In this document: one piece after another, positions 5,667 through 12,842 of the stretch
How positions within the stretch are numbered: position 1 is the first letter of the stretch
How the letters are laid out: every line of letters begins with the position of its first letter
Assembly: GCA_020723785.1 (NCBI GenBank)
Contig: DYIH01000030.1
Span: 1 to 12,842, forward strand
Direction of reading: 5' to 3'
Length of the DNA stretch: 12,842 nt
Origin: Thermaerobacter marianensis
Lineage (GTDB): Bacteria; Bacillota; Sulfobacillia; DYIH01
Notes under the pieces: model-generated
What the model saw: only the letters and a program-made list of their open reading frames with translations
Databases searched by the model: none
What the model was told of the DNA's origin: nothing
Position numbers and translations under genes: made by a program

Positions 5667-6992
5667 ATGGCCGCCGCTTCCATCCTTGAGTTGATCCGCA
5701 GGAAACGGGACGGCGGCGAACTGTCCCGCCAGGAGATCGAGACCCTGGTCCGTGGCGCGGCCACCGGCGAGGTTCCCGATTACCAGTTGAGCGCCTGGCT
5801 GATGGCCGTCTTCTTCCGGGGCATGACGCCCCGGGAGACGGCCGACCTGACCATGGCCATGGTCGATTCGGGCCGCCGGGTGGACCTGTCGGCCATCCCC
5901 GGCCCAAAGGCCGACAAGCACAGCACCGGCGGCGTCGGCGACAAGACGACCCTCGTGCTGGCCCCGCTGGTGGCGGCGGCGGGGCTGCCCGTGGCCAAAC
6001 TTTCGGGCCGCGGCCTGGGACACACCGGCGGTACCCTGGATAAATTGGAAGCGATCCCGGGCTTCCGGACGGCTCTGGACCTGGACGCCTTCGCCGCGCA
6101 GGTGGCGCGCGTCGGCCTGGCGGTGGCCGGCCAGACCCCGGAACTGGTGCCCGCCGACGGCCGGCTTTACGCCCTGCGGGACGTGACGGCCACCGTCGAG
6201 AGCGTGCCCCTGATCGCCGCCAGCGTCATGTCCAAGAAGATCGCCGGCGGTGCCGACGTGATCATCCTTGACGTCAAGGCCGGCCGCGGCGCCTTCATGA
6301 AAAGCACGGAGGACGCCCGGAACTTGGCCCTGGCCATGATGGCCATCGGCAAAGCACTGGGGCGGCGGGTGGGGGCCGTCGTCTCCGGCATGGACCAGCC
6401 GCTGGGCCGGGCCGTCGGCAACGCCCTGGAGGTCCACGAGGCCATTGAGACCCTGGAGGGACGCGGACCCGCTGACCTGCGCGAACTCTGCCTGGAACTG
6501 GGCGCCTGGCTCCTGCGGCTGGCCGGCCTGGCGGTTGACGCCGCCGAGGCCCGCCAACGGCTGGCCCGCCTCCTGGACGGCGGCGCCGCCCGCGAGAAGC
6601 TGGCCGGAATGGTGGCCGCCCAGGGCGGGGATACCGCCGCGCTGGACGACCCCCGACGCCTGCCGCGGGCGCCCGTGGTGCGCCCTCTGCCCGCGCCGTT
6701 CGCCGGATACGTGCGGGCCGTGGACGCCCTGGCCGTGGGCGAGGCGGCGGTGCTGTTGGGCGCGGGCCGCCGCGTCAAGGGGCAGGCGGTCGACCCGGCC
6801 GTGGGCCTTGTGCTGGCCAAGAAGATCGGCGACCCGGTCGCGACCGGCGAGCCCCTGGCCACCATCCACGCCCGTGACGAAGCCTCGGCCGCCGAGGCCG
6901 CCCGTCACCTGCTGGCGGCCTACGCCCTGGGCGCCGCCCCCGTGGCGCCGCCCCCCCTGATCGGGGAGGTATTGATGCCTTTCCCCACATAA
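5667..6992 (+). CDS. pdp: Pyrimidine-nucleoside phosphorylase
   Basis: This cytoplasmic enzyme splits uridine, deoxyuridine and thymidine with phosphate into the base and (deoxy)ribose-1-phosphate, using the uridine made by the neighbouring deaminase. It is 441 residues, normal for the family. An N-terminal helical domain (1-65) carries 'KRDGGELSRQEIETL'. The phosphate site shows 'KHSTGGVGDKT' (84-94) and the family signature 'SGRGLGHTGGTLDKLE' (113-128). The base-binding residues appear as R171 in 'YALRDVTATVES' with S186 and K190 in 'AASVMSKK'; these numbers coincide with those I recall for E. coli thymidine phosphorylase. The C-terminal PYNP domain is at about 345-420. ATG 5667 begins two bases after the deaminase stop; GGAGG (5646-5650) is rather distant, so translational coupling is likely. 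Pyrimidine- versus thymidine-specific use cannot be settled from sequence alone. Confidence 0.94.
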   Translation: MAAASILELIRRKRDGGELSRQEIETLVRGAATGEVPDYQLSAWLMAVFFRGMTPRETADLTMAMVDSGRRVDLSAIPGPKADKHSTGGVGDKTTLVLAPLVAAAGLPVAKLSGRGLGHTGGTLDKLEAIPGFRTALDLDAFAAQVARVGLAVAGQTPELVPADGRLYALRDVTATVESVPLIAASVMSKKIAGGADVIILDVKAGRGAFMKSTEDARNLALAMMAIGKALGRRVGAVVSGMDQPLGRAVGNALEVHEAIETLEGRGPADLRELCLELGAWLLRLAGLAVDAAEARQRLARLLDGGAAREKLAGMVAAQGGDTAALDDPRRLPRAPVVRPLPAPFAGYVRAVDALAVGEAAVLLGAGRRVKGQAVDPAVGLVLAKKIGDPVATGEPLATIHARDEASAAEAARHLLAAYALGAAPVAPPPLIGEVLMPFPT

Positions 6993-7007
6993 GCTCATCG
7001 TTTCCAT

Positions 7008-7034
7008 GCAGGAAAAAGCTTTTTATGGGCGAAT
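7008..7034 (+). promoter_or_regulatory. Sigma-H-like promoter of the Lrp/AsnC regulator
   Basis: GCAGGAAAA (7008-7016), an 11-nt spacer and GGCGAAT (7028-7034) match RNAGGAWWW-N11-12-RNNGAAT at every specified position. A start near 7041 leaves a short leader that contains the AAGGAGG ribosome site at 7048-7054. The spacer overlaps a perfect 12-bp palindrome, AAAAAGCTTTTT (7013-7024), a possible operator for the regulator itself or another protein. Confidence 0.65.
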
Positions 7035-7064
7035 GAAATCACGGATCAAGGAGGTAGATGCTCA

Positions 7065-7562
7065 GTGGTCGATCTTGACAAGACAGAAAAGGAGATCATT
7101 CTCTTACTTCAGAGGGACGGCCGCATGTCCTTCGTCGACATGGCCAAGGAGATCGGCGTCACCGAGGGCACCATCCGGCGCAAGTTCAATCGACTGGTCA
7201 GCGAAGGGATCATCCACATCGCGGCCATCGCCGATCCTTTCAAGGTCGGCTTCGAGACGCTTGCCCTGATCAACATAGCGGTGGACCCCCTCCACCTGGA
7301 GGAGGTTCTCGAGCAGGTGTCCCGCCTTCCCCGTATCCGCTACGTGGCGGTGGCCACCGGCGAGTACGACGTCGTGGCAGAGGGCTACTTCGCCTCCAAC
7401 CAGGAACTATCCGAGTTCCTCATCAACAGGCTGAGCAGGGTCAAGGGCATCCGTAAGATTGCCACCTCGCTGTTGCTGCGCATCCACAAGCAGACCTTCA
7501 CCTGGGGCGTGGCCGATGAGCGGGAAGTGCCCATCCAGGCCCGGGCCGCAGGTCAGGACTGA
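7065..7562 (+). CDS. Lrp/AsnC family transcriptional regulator
   Basis: The 165-residue protein has the two-part Lrp layout. An N-terminal winged helix-turn-helix occupies about 4-60 ('TEKEIILLLQRDGRMSFVDM', 'IGVTEGTIRRKFNRLVSEGI'). A C-terminal RAM-type alpha/beta effector and oligomerisation domain occupies about 66-145 ('ALINIAVDPLHLEEVLEQV', 'VATGEYDVVAEGYF', 'GIRKIATSLLLRI'). Start GTG 7065 follows AAGGAGG (7048-7054) by 10 nt; the nearer ATG at 7058 is out of frame and stops after six codons. Such regulators usually sense amino acids or related small metabolites. The ligand and targets cannot be read here. It is transcribed alone, between a sigma-H-like promoter and its own terminator. 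The adjacent nucleoside salvage genes are candidate targets only by position. Confidence 0.9.
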   Translation: MVDLDKTEKEIILLLQRDGRMSFVDMAKEIGVTEGTIRRKFNRLVSEGIIHIAAIADPFKVGFETLALINIAVDPLHLEEVLEQVSRLPRIRYVAVATGEYDVVAEGYFASNQELSEFLINRLSRVKGIRKIATSLLLRIHKQTFTWGVADEREVPIQARAAGQD

Positions 7563-7655
7563 CGGCCGGGGCCGATGCCCGGGTTGCCGGTTGCCGGCCA
7601 TTCCCCACCCGGTTTCACTCCGATTCCGTTGGTGCGGATGGATATGGATAAAGGC

Positions 7656-7685
7656 TCGGCGGCGCCATTCCGGCCGCCGAATTTT
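7656..7685 (+). terminator. Intrinsic terminator between the Lrp-type gene and the ctsR operon
   Basis: TCGGCGGC (7656-7663) pairs perfectly with GCCGCCGA (7673-7680) around a 9-nt loop and is followed by ATTTT. It is the best terminator in the window and isolates the ctsR promoter that starts 10 nt later. The gap from 7563 to here otherwise shows only GC-rich short repeats (TTGCCGG twice at 7584-7597). Confidence 0.7.
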
Positions 7686-7694
7686 GCTGTCAAC

Positions 7695-7723
7695 TTGTGC
7701 TTTGAGGCACCATACCCTATAAT
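7695..7723 (+). promoter_or_regulatory. Sigma-A promoter of the ctsR operon
   Basis: The -35 box TTGTGC (7695-7700), a 17-bp spacer and a perfect -10 box TATAAT (7718-7723) predict a start near 7730, about 57 nt before the ctsR GTG. It is directly overlapped downstream by the CtsR operator, so repressor binding would block initiation. Confidence 0.85.
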
Positions 7724-7724
7724 G

Positions 7725-7766
7725 AAGGTCAAGGAAAGTCAAAAACGGAGTCCGGCGCTTGACCTT
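7725..7766 (+). promoter_or_regulatory. CtsR operator with an extra inverted half site
   Basis: GGTCAAG-GAA-AGTCAAA (7727-7743) fits the CtsR box, the direct heptad repeat RGTCAAA-NAN-RGTCAAA, with one mismatch (G at 7733). It covers the predicted start site. In addition AAGGTCAAG (7725-7733) is repeated in inverted form as CTTGACCTT (7758-7766), 24 bp away. This may be a second, opposite half site or a stem in the 5' end of the mRNA. It implies autoregulation and heat-shock induction of the operon. Confidence 0.85.
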
Positions 7767-7787
7767 TGATCGAGGAGGGCGACCCGG

Positions 7788-8282
7788 GTGGCTTCACTGG
7801 CCGACCGCATCGAACGCTATCTGCGCGAGCAGCTGGCCCGGACCGAGACCGGGGTCCTGGAGGTGCAGCGGGCCGACCTGTCCGCGATGTTCAATTGCGT
7901 TCCGTCGCAAATTAATTACGTTCTGGCGACGAGGTTCACCATCGAGCGCGGCTATCTGGTGGAGAGCCGGCGGGGCGGGGGCGGTTTCATCCGCCTGATG
8001 CGGCTGACCTGCCCCTTTGCCTGCAACGCCCTCGACCGCTTGGGGCAGCGCATCGGTGAGCGCGTCAGCCAGGAACAGGCCGGCCACCTGGTCCGGGGCT
8101 TGGAGGAGTCCGGGGTGGTCAGCCGCCGCGAGGCGGACCTCATCCTGGCCGCCACGCACCGGCAGGCCATCGGCGTGCCGCTCCCCCTGCGGGACGCGGT
8201 CCGCGCCCGCCTGTTGAAAGCCATGCTCTTGAGCCTTTTTCGCCACGAGGCGGGAGGAGGCGTCGGCGATGCTCTGCGATAA
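7788..8282 (+). CDS. ctsR: Transcriptional repressor CtsR
   Basis: CtsR is the dimeric repressor of class III heat-shock genes (clp genes) in Firmicutes. The 164-residue protein has the N-terminal winged helix-turn-helix (about 3-70; 'DLSAMFNCVPSQINYVL', 'RFTIERGYLVESRRGGGG'). The four-glycine wing at 63-66 is the part known to act as the heat sensor. The C-terminal helical domain (about 75-155) is the dimer part and the region recognised during McsB/ClpC-dependent release. Start GTG 7788 has GGAGGG (7774-7779) 8 nt upstream. It overlaps the mcsA start by 14 nt, so the two are probably translationally coupled. The operator in front of the gene shows that it controls itself. Confidence 0.97.
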   Translation: MASLADRIERYLREQLARTETGVLEVQRADLSAMFNCVPSQINYVLATRFTIERGYLVESRRGGGGFIRLMRLTCPFACNALDRLGQRIGERVSQEQAGHLVRGLEESGVVSRREADLILAATHRQAIGVPLPLRDAVRARLLKAMLLSLFRHEAGGGVGDALR

Positions 8283-8910
8283 GTGCGGCCAGCGGCAGGC
8301 AAGCGTGCACGTGACGAAGATCGTCAACAACGACAAGACCGAGCAGCACCTCTGCGCCGAATGCGCCAGGAACCAGGGCGACCTGGGCCTGAACGTGGAT
8401 CCCCCTTTCTCCGTCCAGAAGCTCCTGGGGGAGCTCCTGAACTACGAGGGATGGTTCGGGGCCGGGCAGCCCGCGGCCCCGGGAGGGCGGCGGCGCGCCG
8501 CCCGCCCGGCCGAGCCCGCCGAGCCGACCTGCGAGGGGTGCGGCCTGACCTACCGCCAGTTCACGCGCGCCGGCCTGCTGGGGTGCGCCCGCTGCTACGA
8601 GCGGTTCTCCGACCGCCTGGAACCCCTGCTCCGGCGCCTCCACGGCGCTTCCAGCCACACGGGCAAGGTGCCGCAGCGGCGGGGCGGCGCACTGGGGTTG
8701 CGGCGGCGCATCGAGGCGTTGCGCCGTTCCCTGGTGGAGGCGGTGGCGGCCGAGGAATACGAAAAGGCGGCCCGGCTGCGGGACCAAATCCGCGAGGTCG
8801 AGGCCCAGTTGGCTCGCAATCGTGGACCCCATCCGGCCGCAGGGCTGGACGGGACGAAAAATCGGGGCGCCCGGCAGGCCGGCGGGCCTGACGGGATGGA
8901 ACAGGGGTGA
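8269..8910 (+). CDS. mcsA: McsA, activator of the McsB protein arginine kinase
   Basis: The 213-residue protein has four CxxC pairs that can hold zinc: C3/C6, C29/C32, C88/C91 and C106/C109. A Pro/Ala/Arg-rich linker (about 65-87) lies between the two halves. A UVR motif at about 147-182 carries the core 'EEYEKAARLRDQIREVEAQL'. McsA binds and activates McsB and takes part in CtsR inactivation; the zinc cysteines are thought to sense heavy metal or oxidative stress. GGAGGAGG (8253-8260) lies 8 nt before the ATG, inside the end of ctsR. The Gly/Arg-rich tail after about residue 184 makes the protein some 25-30 residues longer than the Bacillus protein. The tail has low complexity and may be dispensable. 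Confidence 0.95.
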   Translation: MLCDKCGQRQASVHVTKIVNNDKTEQHLCAECARNQGDLGLNVDPPFSVQKLLGELLNYEGWFGAGQPAAPGGRRRAARPAEPAEPTCEGCGLTYRQFTRAGLLGCARCYERFSDRLEPLLRRLHGASSHTGKVPQRRGGALGLRRRIEALRRSLVEAVAAEEYEKAARLRDQIREVEAQLARNRGPHPAAGLDGTKNRGARQAGGPDGMEQG

Positions 8911-8917
8911 GCCGCGC

Positions 8918-10042
8918 GTGACGCCGACCGATATCGTCAAGCGCCCGGCCGGCCGCTGGCTGGCCGGAACCGGCCCGGTCTCCGACGTGGCCCTTTCGAC
9001 CCGCGTCCGTCTGGCCCGGAATCTGGCGGACCTGCCTTTCCCGAGCCGCCTGAACGCGGCCGGGGCCGAGGAGGCCGTCTCTCGGGTCAAATCCGCTCTG
9101 CCCGCCCGGACCGAGGATCCGGCGGGGGCACCGAAAACCGCGTCCCCGGAGGGGCTGCCGGGCAAGCTGCAGCTTTACCGGCTGAGCGCCTTCACGCCCC
9201 TGGAGCGCCTGGCCCTGGTGGAGAAACATTTGATCAGTCCCCAGCACGCCCGGCGCGAGTCAGGCGCCGCCGTCGTCCTCAGCGACGACGAATCGGTGAG
9301 CATCATGGTCAACGAGGAGGACCACCTGCGCATCCAGTGCCTCGTTTCGGGCCTGGAGCTGGAGGAAGCCTGGCAATTGGCCTGCCGGGTCGACGACCTG
9401 CTGGAGCGCAAGCTGGACTACGCCTTCGACCCCCAGCTCGGCTACCTGACCGCATGCCCGAGCAACACCGGCACGGGCATGCGGGCTTCGGTGATGGTGC
9501 ACTTGCCGGCCCTGGTGATGACCCACCAGCACGGGGCGATCTTCAACGCCCTGGCCAAGGTGGGCGTAGTGGTGCGCGGCCTCTACGGCGAAGGGACCGA
9601 GGCCAGTGGGAACATCTTCCAGGTTTCCAACCAGACGACCCTGGGCCAGCCCGAGCAGGAGGTCCTGAGCCACCTGATGGGCGTGTCCATGCAGGTGATC
9701 GAACACGAGCGCGCGGCTCGCGAGCGGCTGTTCCGGGAGCACCCCGACCTGGTGGAGGACCGGGTCTGGCGGGCTTACGGCATCCTGACCAGCGCCCGCA
9801 GCATCTCCTCCCAGGAGGCCATGTCCCTGCTCTCCGATCTGCGCCTGGGCATCGACCTGCGGGTGATCCCTCACGTCGAGGCCCGCGTCTTCAACGAACT
9901 GCTGGTGCAGATCAGCCCCGCCCACCTGCAGGTCGTGGAGGGCCGGGACCTGGAAACCGGCCAGCGCGACATCCGCCGGGCGGCGCTGATCCGCCAGCGG
10001 ATCAAGGGCGGCGAGGCCCGGCGCCTCGATGTAAAACCATAA
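8918..10042 (+). CDS. mcsB: Protein-arginine kinase McsB
   Basis: McsB phosphorylates arginines on misfolded proteins and on CtsR, giving the tag recognised by ClpC. The fold is the ATP:guanido phosphotransferase (creatine/arginine kinase) type. Visible marks from GTG 8918 (374 residues) are the nucleotide-binding 'LSTRVRLARNL' (26-36) and 'VNEEDHLRIQ' (131-140), which holds the catalytic acidic residue. 'ACPSNTGTGMRASVMVHLP' (179-197) includes the active-site loop cysteine C180, and 'EASGNIFQVSNQTTLG' is at 228-243. The allosteric phospho-arginine pocket RDxxRA is present as 'RDIRRA' (350-355). The start is set by GGGGTGA (8904-8910) 7 nt upstream. The frame is open further upstream to 8822, but that part overlaps mcsA and lacks family similarity. 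The gap to mcsA is 7 nt. Confidence 0.96.
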   Translation: MTPTDIVKRPAGRWLAGTGPVSDVALSTRVRLARNLADLPFPSRLNAAGAEEAVSRVKSALPARTEDPAGAPKTASPEGLPGKLQLYRLSAFTPLERLALVEKHLISPQHARRESGAAVVLSDDESVSIMVNEEDHLRIQCLVSGLELEEAWQLACRVDDLLERKLDYAFDPQLGYLTACPSNTGTGMRASVMVHLPALVMTHQHGAIFNALAKVGVVVRGLYGEGTEASGNIFQVSNQTTLGQPEQEVLSHLMGVSMQVIEHERAARERLFREHPDLVEDRVWRAYGILTSARSISSQEAMSLLSDLRLGIDLRVIPHVEARVFNELLVQISPAHLQVVEGRDLETGQRDIRRAALIRQRIKGGEARRLDVKP

Positions 10043-10051
10043 TCTGTCAGG

Positions 10052-10078
10052 GCAGGAGTTAACCGGGGCATGGCGAAA
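10052..10078 (+). promoter_or_regulatory. Weak sigma-H-like promoter candidate ahead of clpC
   Basis: GCAGGAGTT (10052-10060), an 11-nt spacer and GGCGAAA (10072-10078) resemble the sigma-H consensus with two mismatches, one of them the final T. A start near 10085 would give clpC its own transcript with a leader of about 100 nt carrying both hairpins. The AGGAG here could alternatively be the ribosome site of a 49-codon small frame starting at ATG 10070. Confidence 0.3.
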
Positions 10079-10114
10079 AAGAAGAGAAGTTGGTTTCAAG
10101 GTTCTATGGCTATA

Positions 10115-10162
10115 CCGATATTCTTATCGGGGCCCCCCACGGACCCGAGGTCCGATGGGGGC
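10115..10162 (+). promoter_or_regulatory. Two adjacent stem-loops in the clpC leader
   Basis: CCGATA (10115-10120) pairs with TATCGG (10125-10130) around TTCT. Next to it, 10132-10145 pairs with 10149-10162 (arms GCCCCCCACGGACC and GGTCCGATGGGGGC, two mismatches, CGA loop). The second stem ends 5 nt before the clpC ribosome site AAGGGGGG (10168-10175). There is no T-tract, so termination is unlikely. mRNA processing, attenuation or adjustment of clpC relative to mcsB are possible roles. This gap of 140 nt is the only break in an otherwise packed operon. Confidence 0.6.
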
Positions 10163-10182
10163 AAACGAAGGGGGGAACGGCG

Positions 10183-12669
<2,487 letters not shown>

Positions 12670-12728
12670 CTTCGGCGCCCGCCGCCGCGCCGGGTGGCGG
12701 GTGTGGCGGTAAGACGCATGGGCCGTGC

Positions 12729-12768
12729 AGCGGGAACCCCGCTCGCTTCCGGGCGGGGTTCCGCTATT
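12729..12768 (+). terminator. Hairpin terminator after clpC
   Basis: The arm at 12729-12742 (AGCGGGAACCCCGC) pairs with 12753-12765 (GCGGGGTTCCGCT), with one bulged G and a 10-nt loop, followed by ATT only. The T-tract is poor, but position and stem strength suit the end of the operon. The rest of the gap 12670-12819 holds no other recognisable signal. Confidence 0.6.
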
Positions 12769-12819
12769 GGTGCGGCCCGAGGGCGTGCCAAGCGATGGGC
12801 GTTCTGATAAAGTAAGCCT

Positions 12820-12842
12820 ATGGACTTCGAAGAATTCGCCCG
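12820..12842 (+). CDS. Start of an unidentified gene, cut by the window end
   Basis: ATG 12820 opens a frame 'MDFEEFA' that runs off the window. A stop codon (TAA 12808-12810) in the same frame just upstream makes this the first possible ATG. No purine-rich ribosome site precedes it. A -10-like GATAAA (12806-12811) lies only 8 nt before the ATG, which would fit a leaderless transcript, but no -35 box is visible. The product cannot be identified from seven codons; it does not open like RadA or DisA. Confidence 0.35.

Noticed and set aside
5661..7007. A 448-codon minus-strand frame opposite the phosphorylase gene
   Set aside because: It mirrors the real gene almost exactly, has no domain pattern, and the + strand product has a complete family signature.
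7006..7269. An 87-codon frame overlapping the start of the Lrp-type gene
   Set aside because: It overlaps the sigma-H-like promoter and is out of frame with the clearly conserved regulator, with no recognisable product.
7563..7600. GGCCGG and CCGGCC inverted repeat after the Lrp-type gene as a terminator
   Set aside because: The arms are only 6 bp with a 24-nt loop and no T-tract, and a far better terminator follows at 7656-7685.
10090..10182. An upstream start for clpC giving 31 extra residues
   Set aside because: ClpC proteins start with 'MFGRYSERAQ'-like sequence, matching ATG 10183, which has a strong ribosome site 7 nt upstream. The extra part covers hairpin DNA.

Overview
The window is visibly GC-rich, almost entirely coding, and every supported gene is on the + strand. 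The gene content points to a high-GC, Gram-positive-type Firmicute, probably an endospore former. The supporting evidence is the ctsR-mcsA-mcsB-clpC heat-shock cluster with a CtsR box, an S-layer-homology (SLH) exoprotein, two good matches to the sigma-H promoter consensus, strong GGAGG-type ribosome binding sites and frequent GTG starts. I cannot name the genus from this sequence.

Layout. (1) 1-2737, cell envelope: the 3' end of an exported-type protein made of small beta-rich repeats, a hairpin terminator, a sigma-H-like promoter, then an SLH protein with a signal peptide, three SLH modules and about six copies of the same kind of repeat. The SLH protein is broken by a frameshift near 1093-1099. 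(2) 2738-5173, wall and envelope proteolysis: an S41 (CtpA-type) processing protease with a PDZ domain and a C-terminal peptidoglycan-binding domain, then a membrane-anchored SLT-type lytic transglycosylase whose ribosome binding site lies inside a near-perfect 30-nt palindrome. (3) 5206-6992, pyrimidine salvage: cytidine deaminase and pyrimidine-nucleoside phosphorylase, two bases apart and probably co-translated. (4) 7008-7685: an Lrp/AsnC-type regulator with its own sigma-H-like promoter and terminator. (5) 7695-12765: the CtsR regulon operon, with a consensus sigma-A promoter overlapped by a CtsR operator, then ctsR, mcsA and mcsB tightly packed, a 140-nt structured leader, and clpC followed by a hairpin terminator. 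(6) 12820-12842: the first codons of an unidentified gene.

How the genes work together. CtsR represses the operon. McsA (zinc-binding activator) and McsB (protein arginine kinase) mark proteins with phospho-arginine and relieve CtsR repression. ClpC unfolds the marked clients for ClpP, which is not in the window. Cytidine deaminase and the phosphorylase convert cytidine/deoxycytidine to uracil and (deoxy)ribose-1-phosphate. The envelope genes are probably functionally related but have separate control signals.

No non-coding stretch exceeds about 230 bases, and the larger gaps are described under their own entries. I saw no RNA genes, CRISPR array, insertion sequence or phage gene. Nothing here looks like a wholly new multi-gene system. 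The most unusual items are control elements: the palindrome over the transglycosylase start, the structured mcsB-clpC leader, the 11-12-bp periodic repeats before the protease, and the broken SLH gene.
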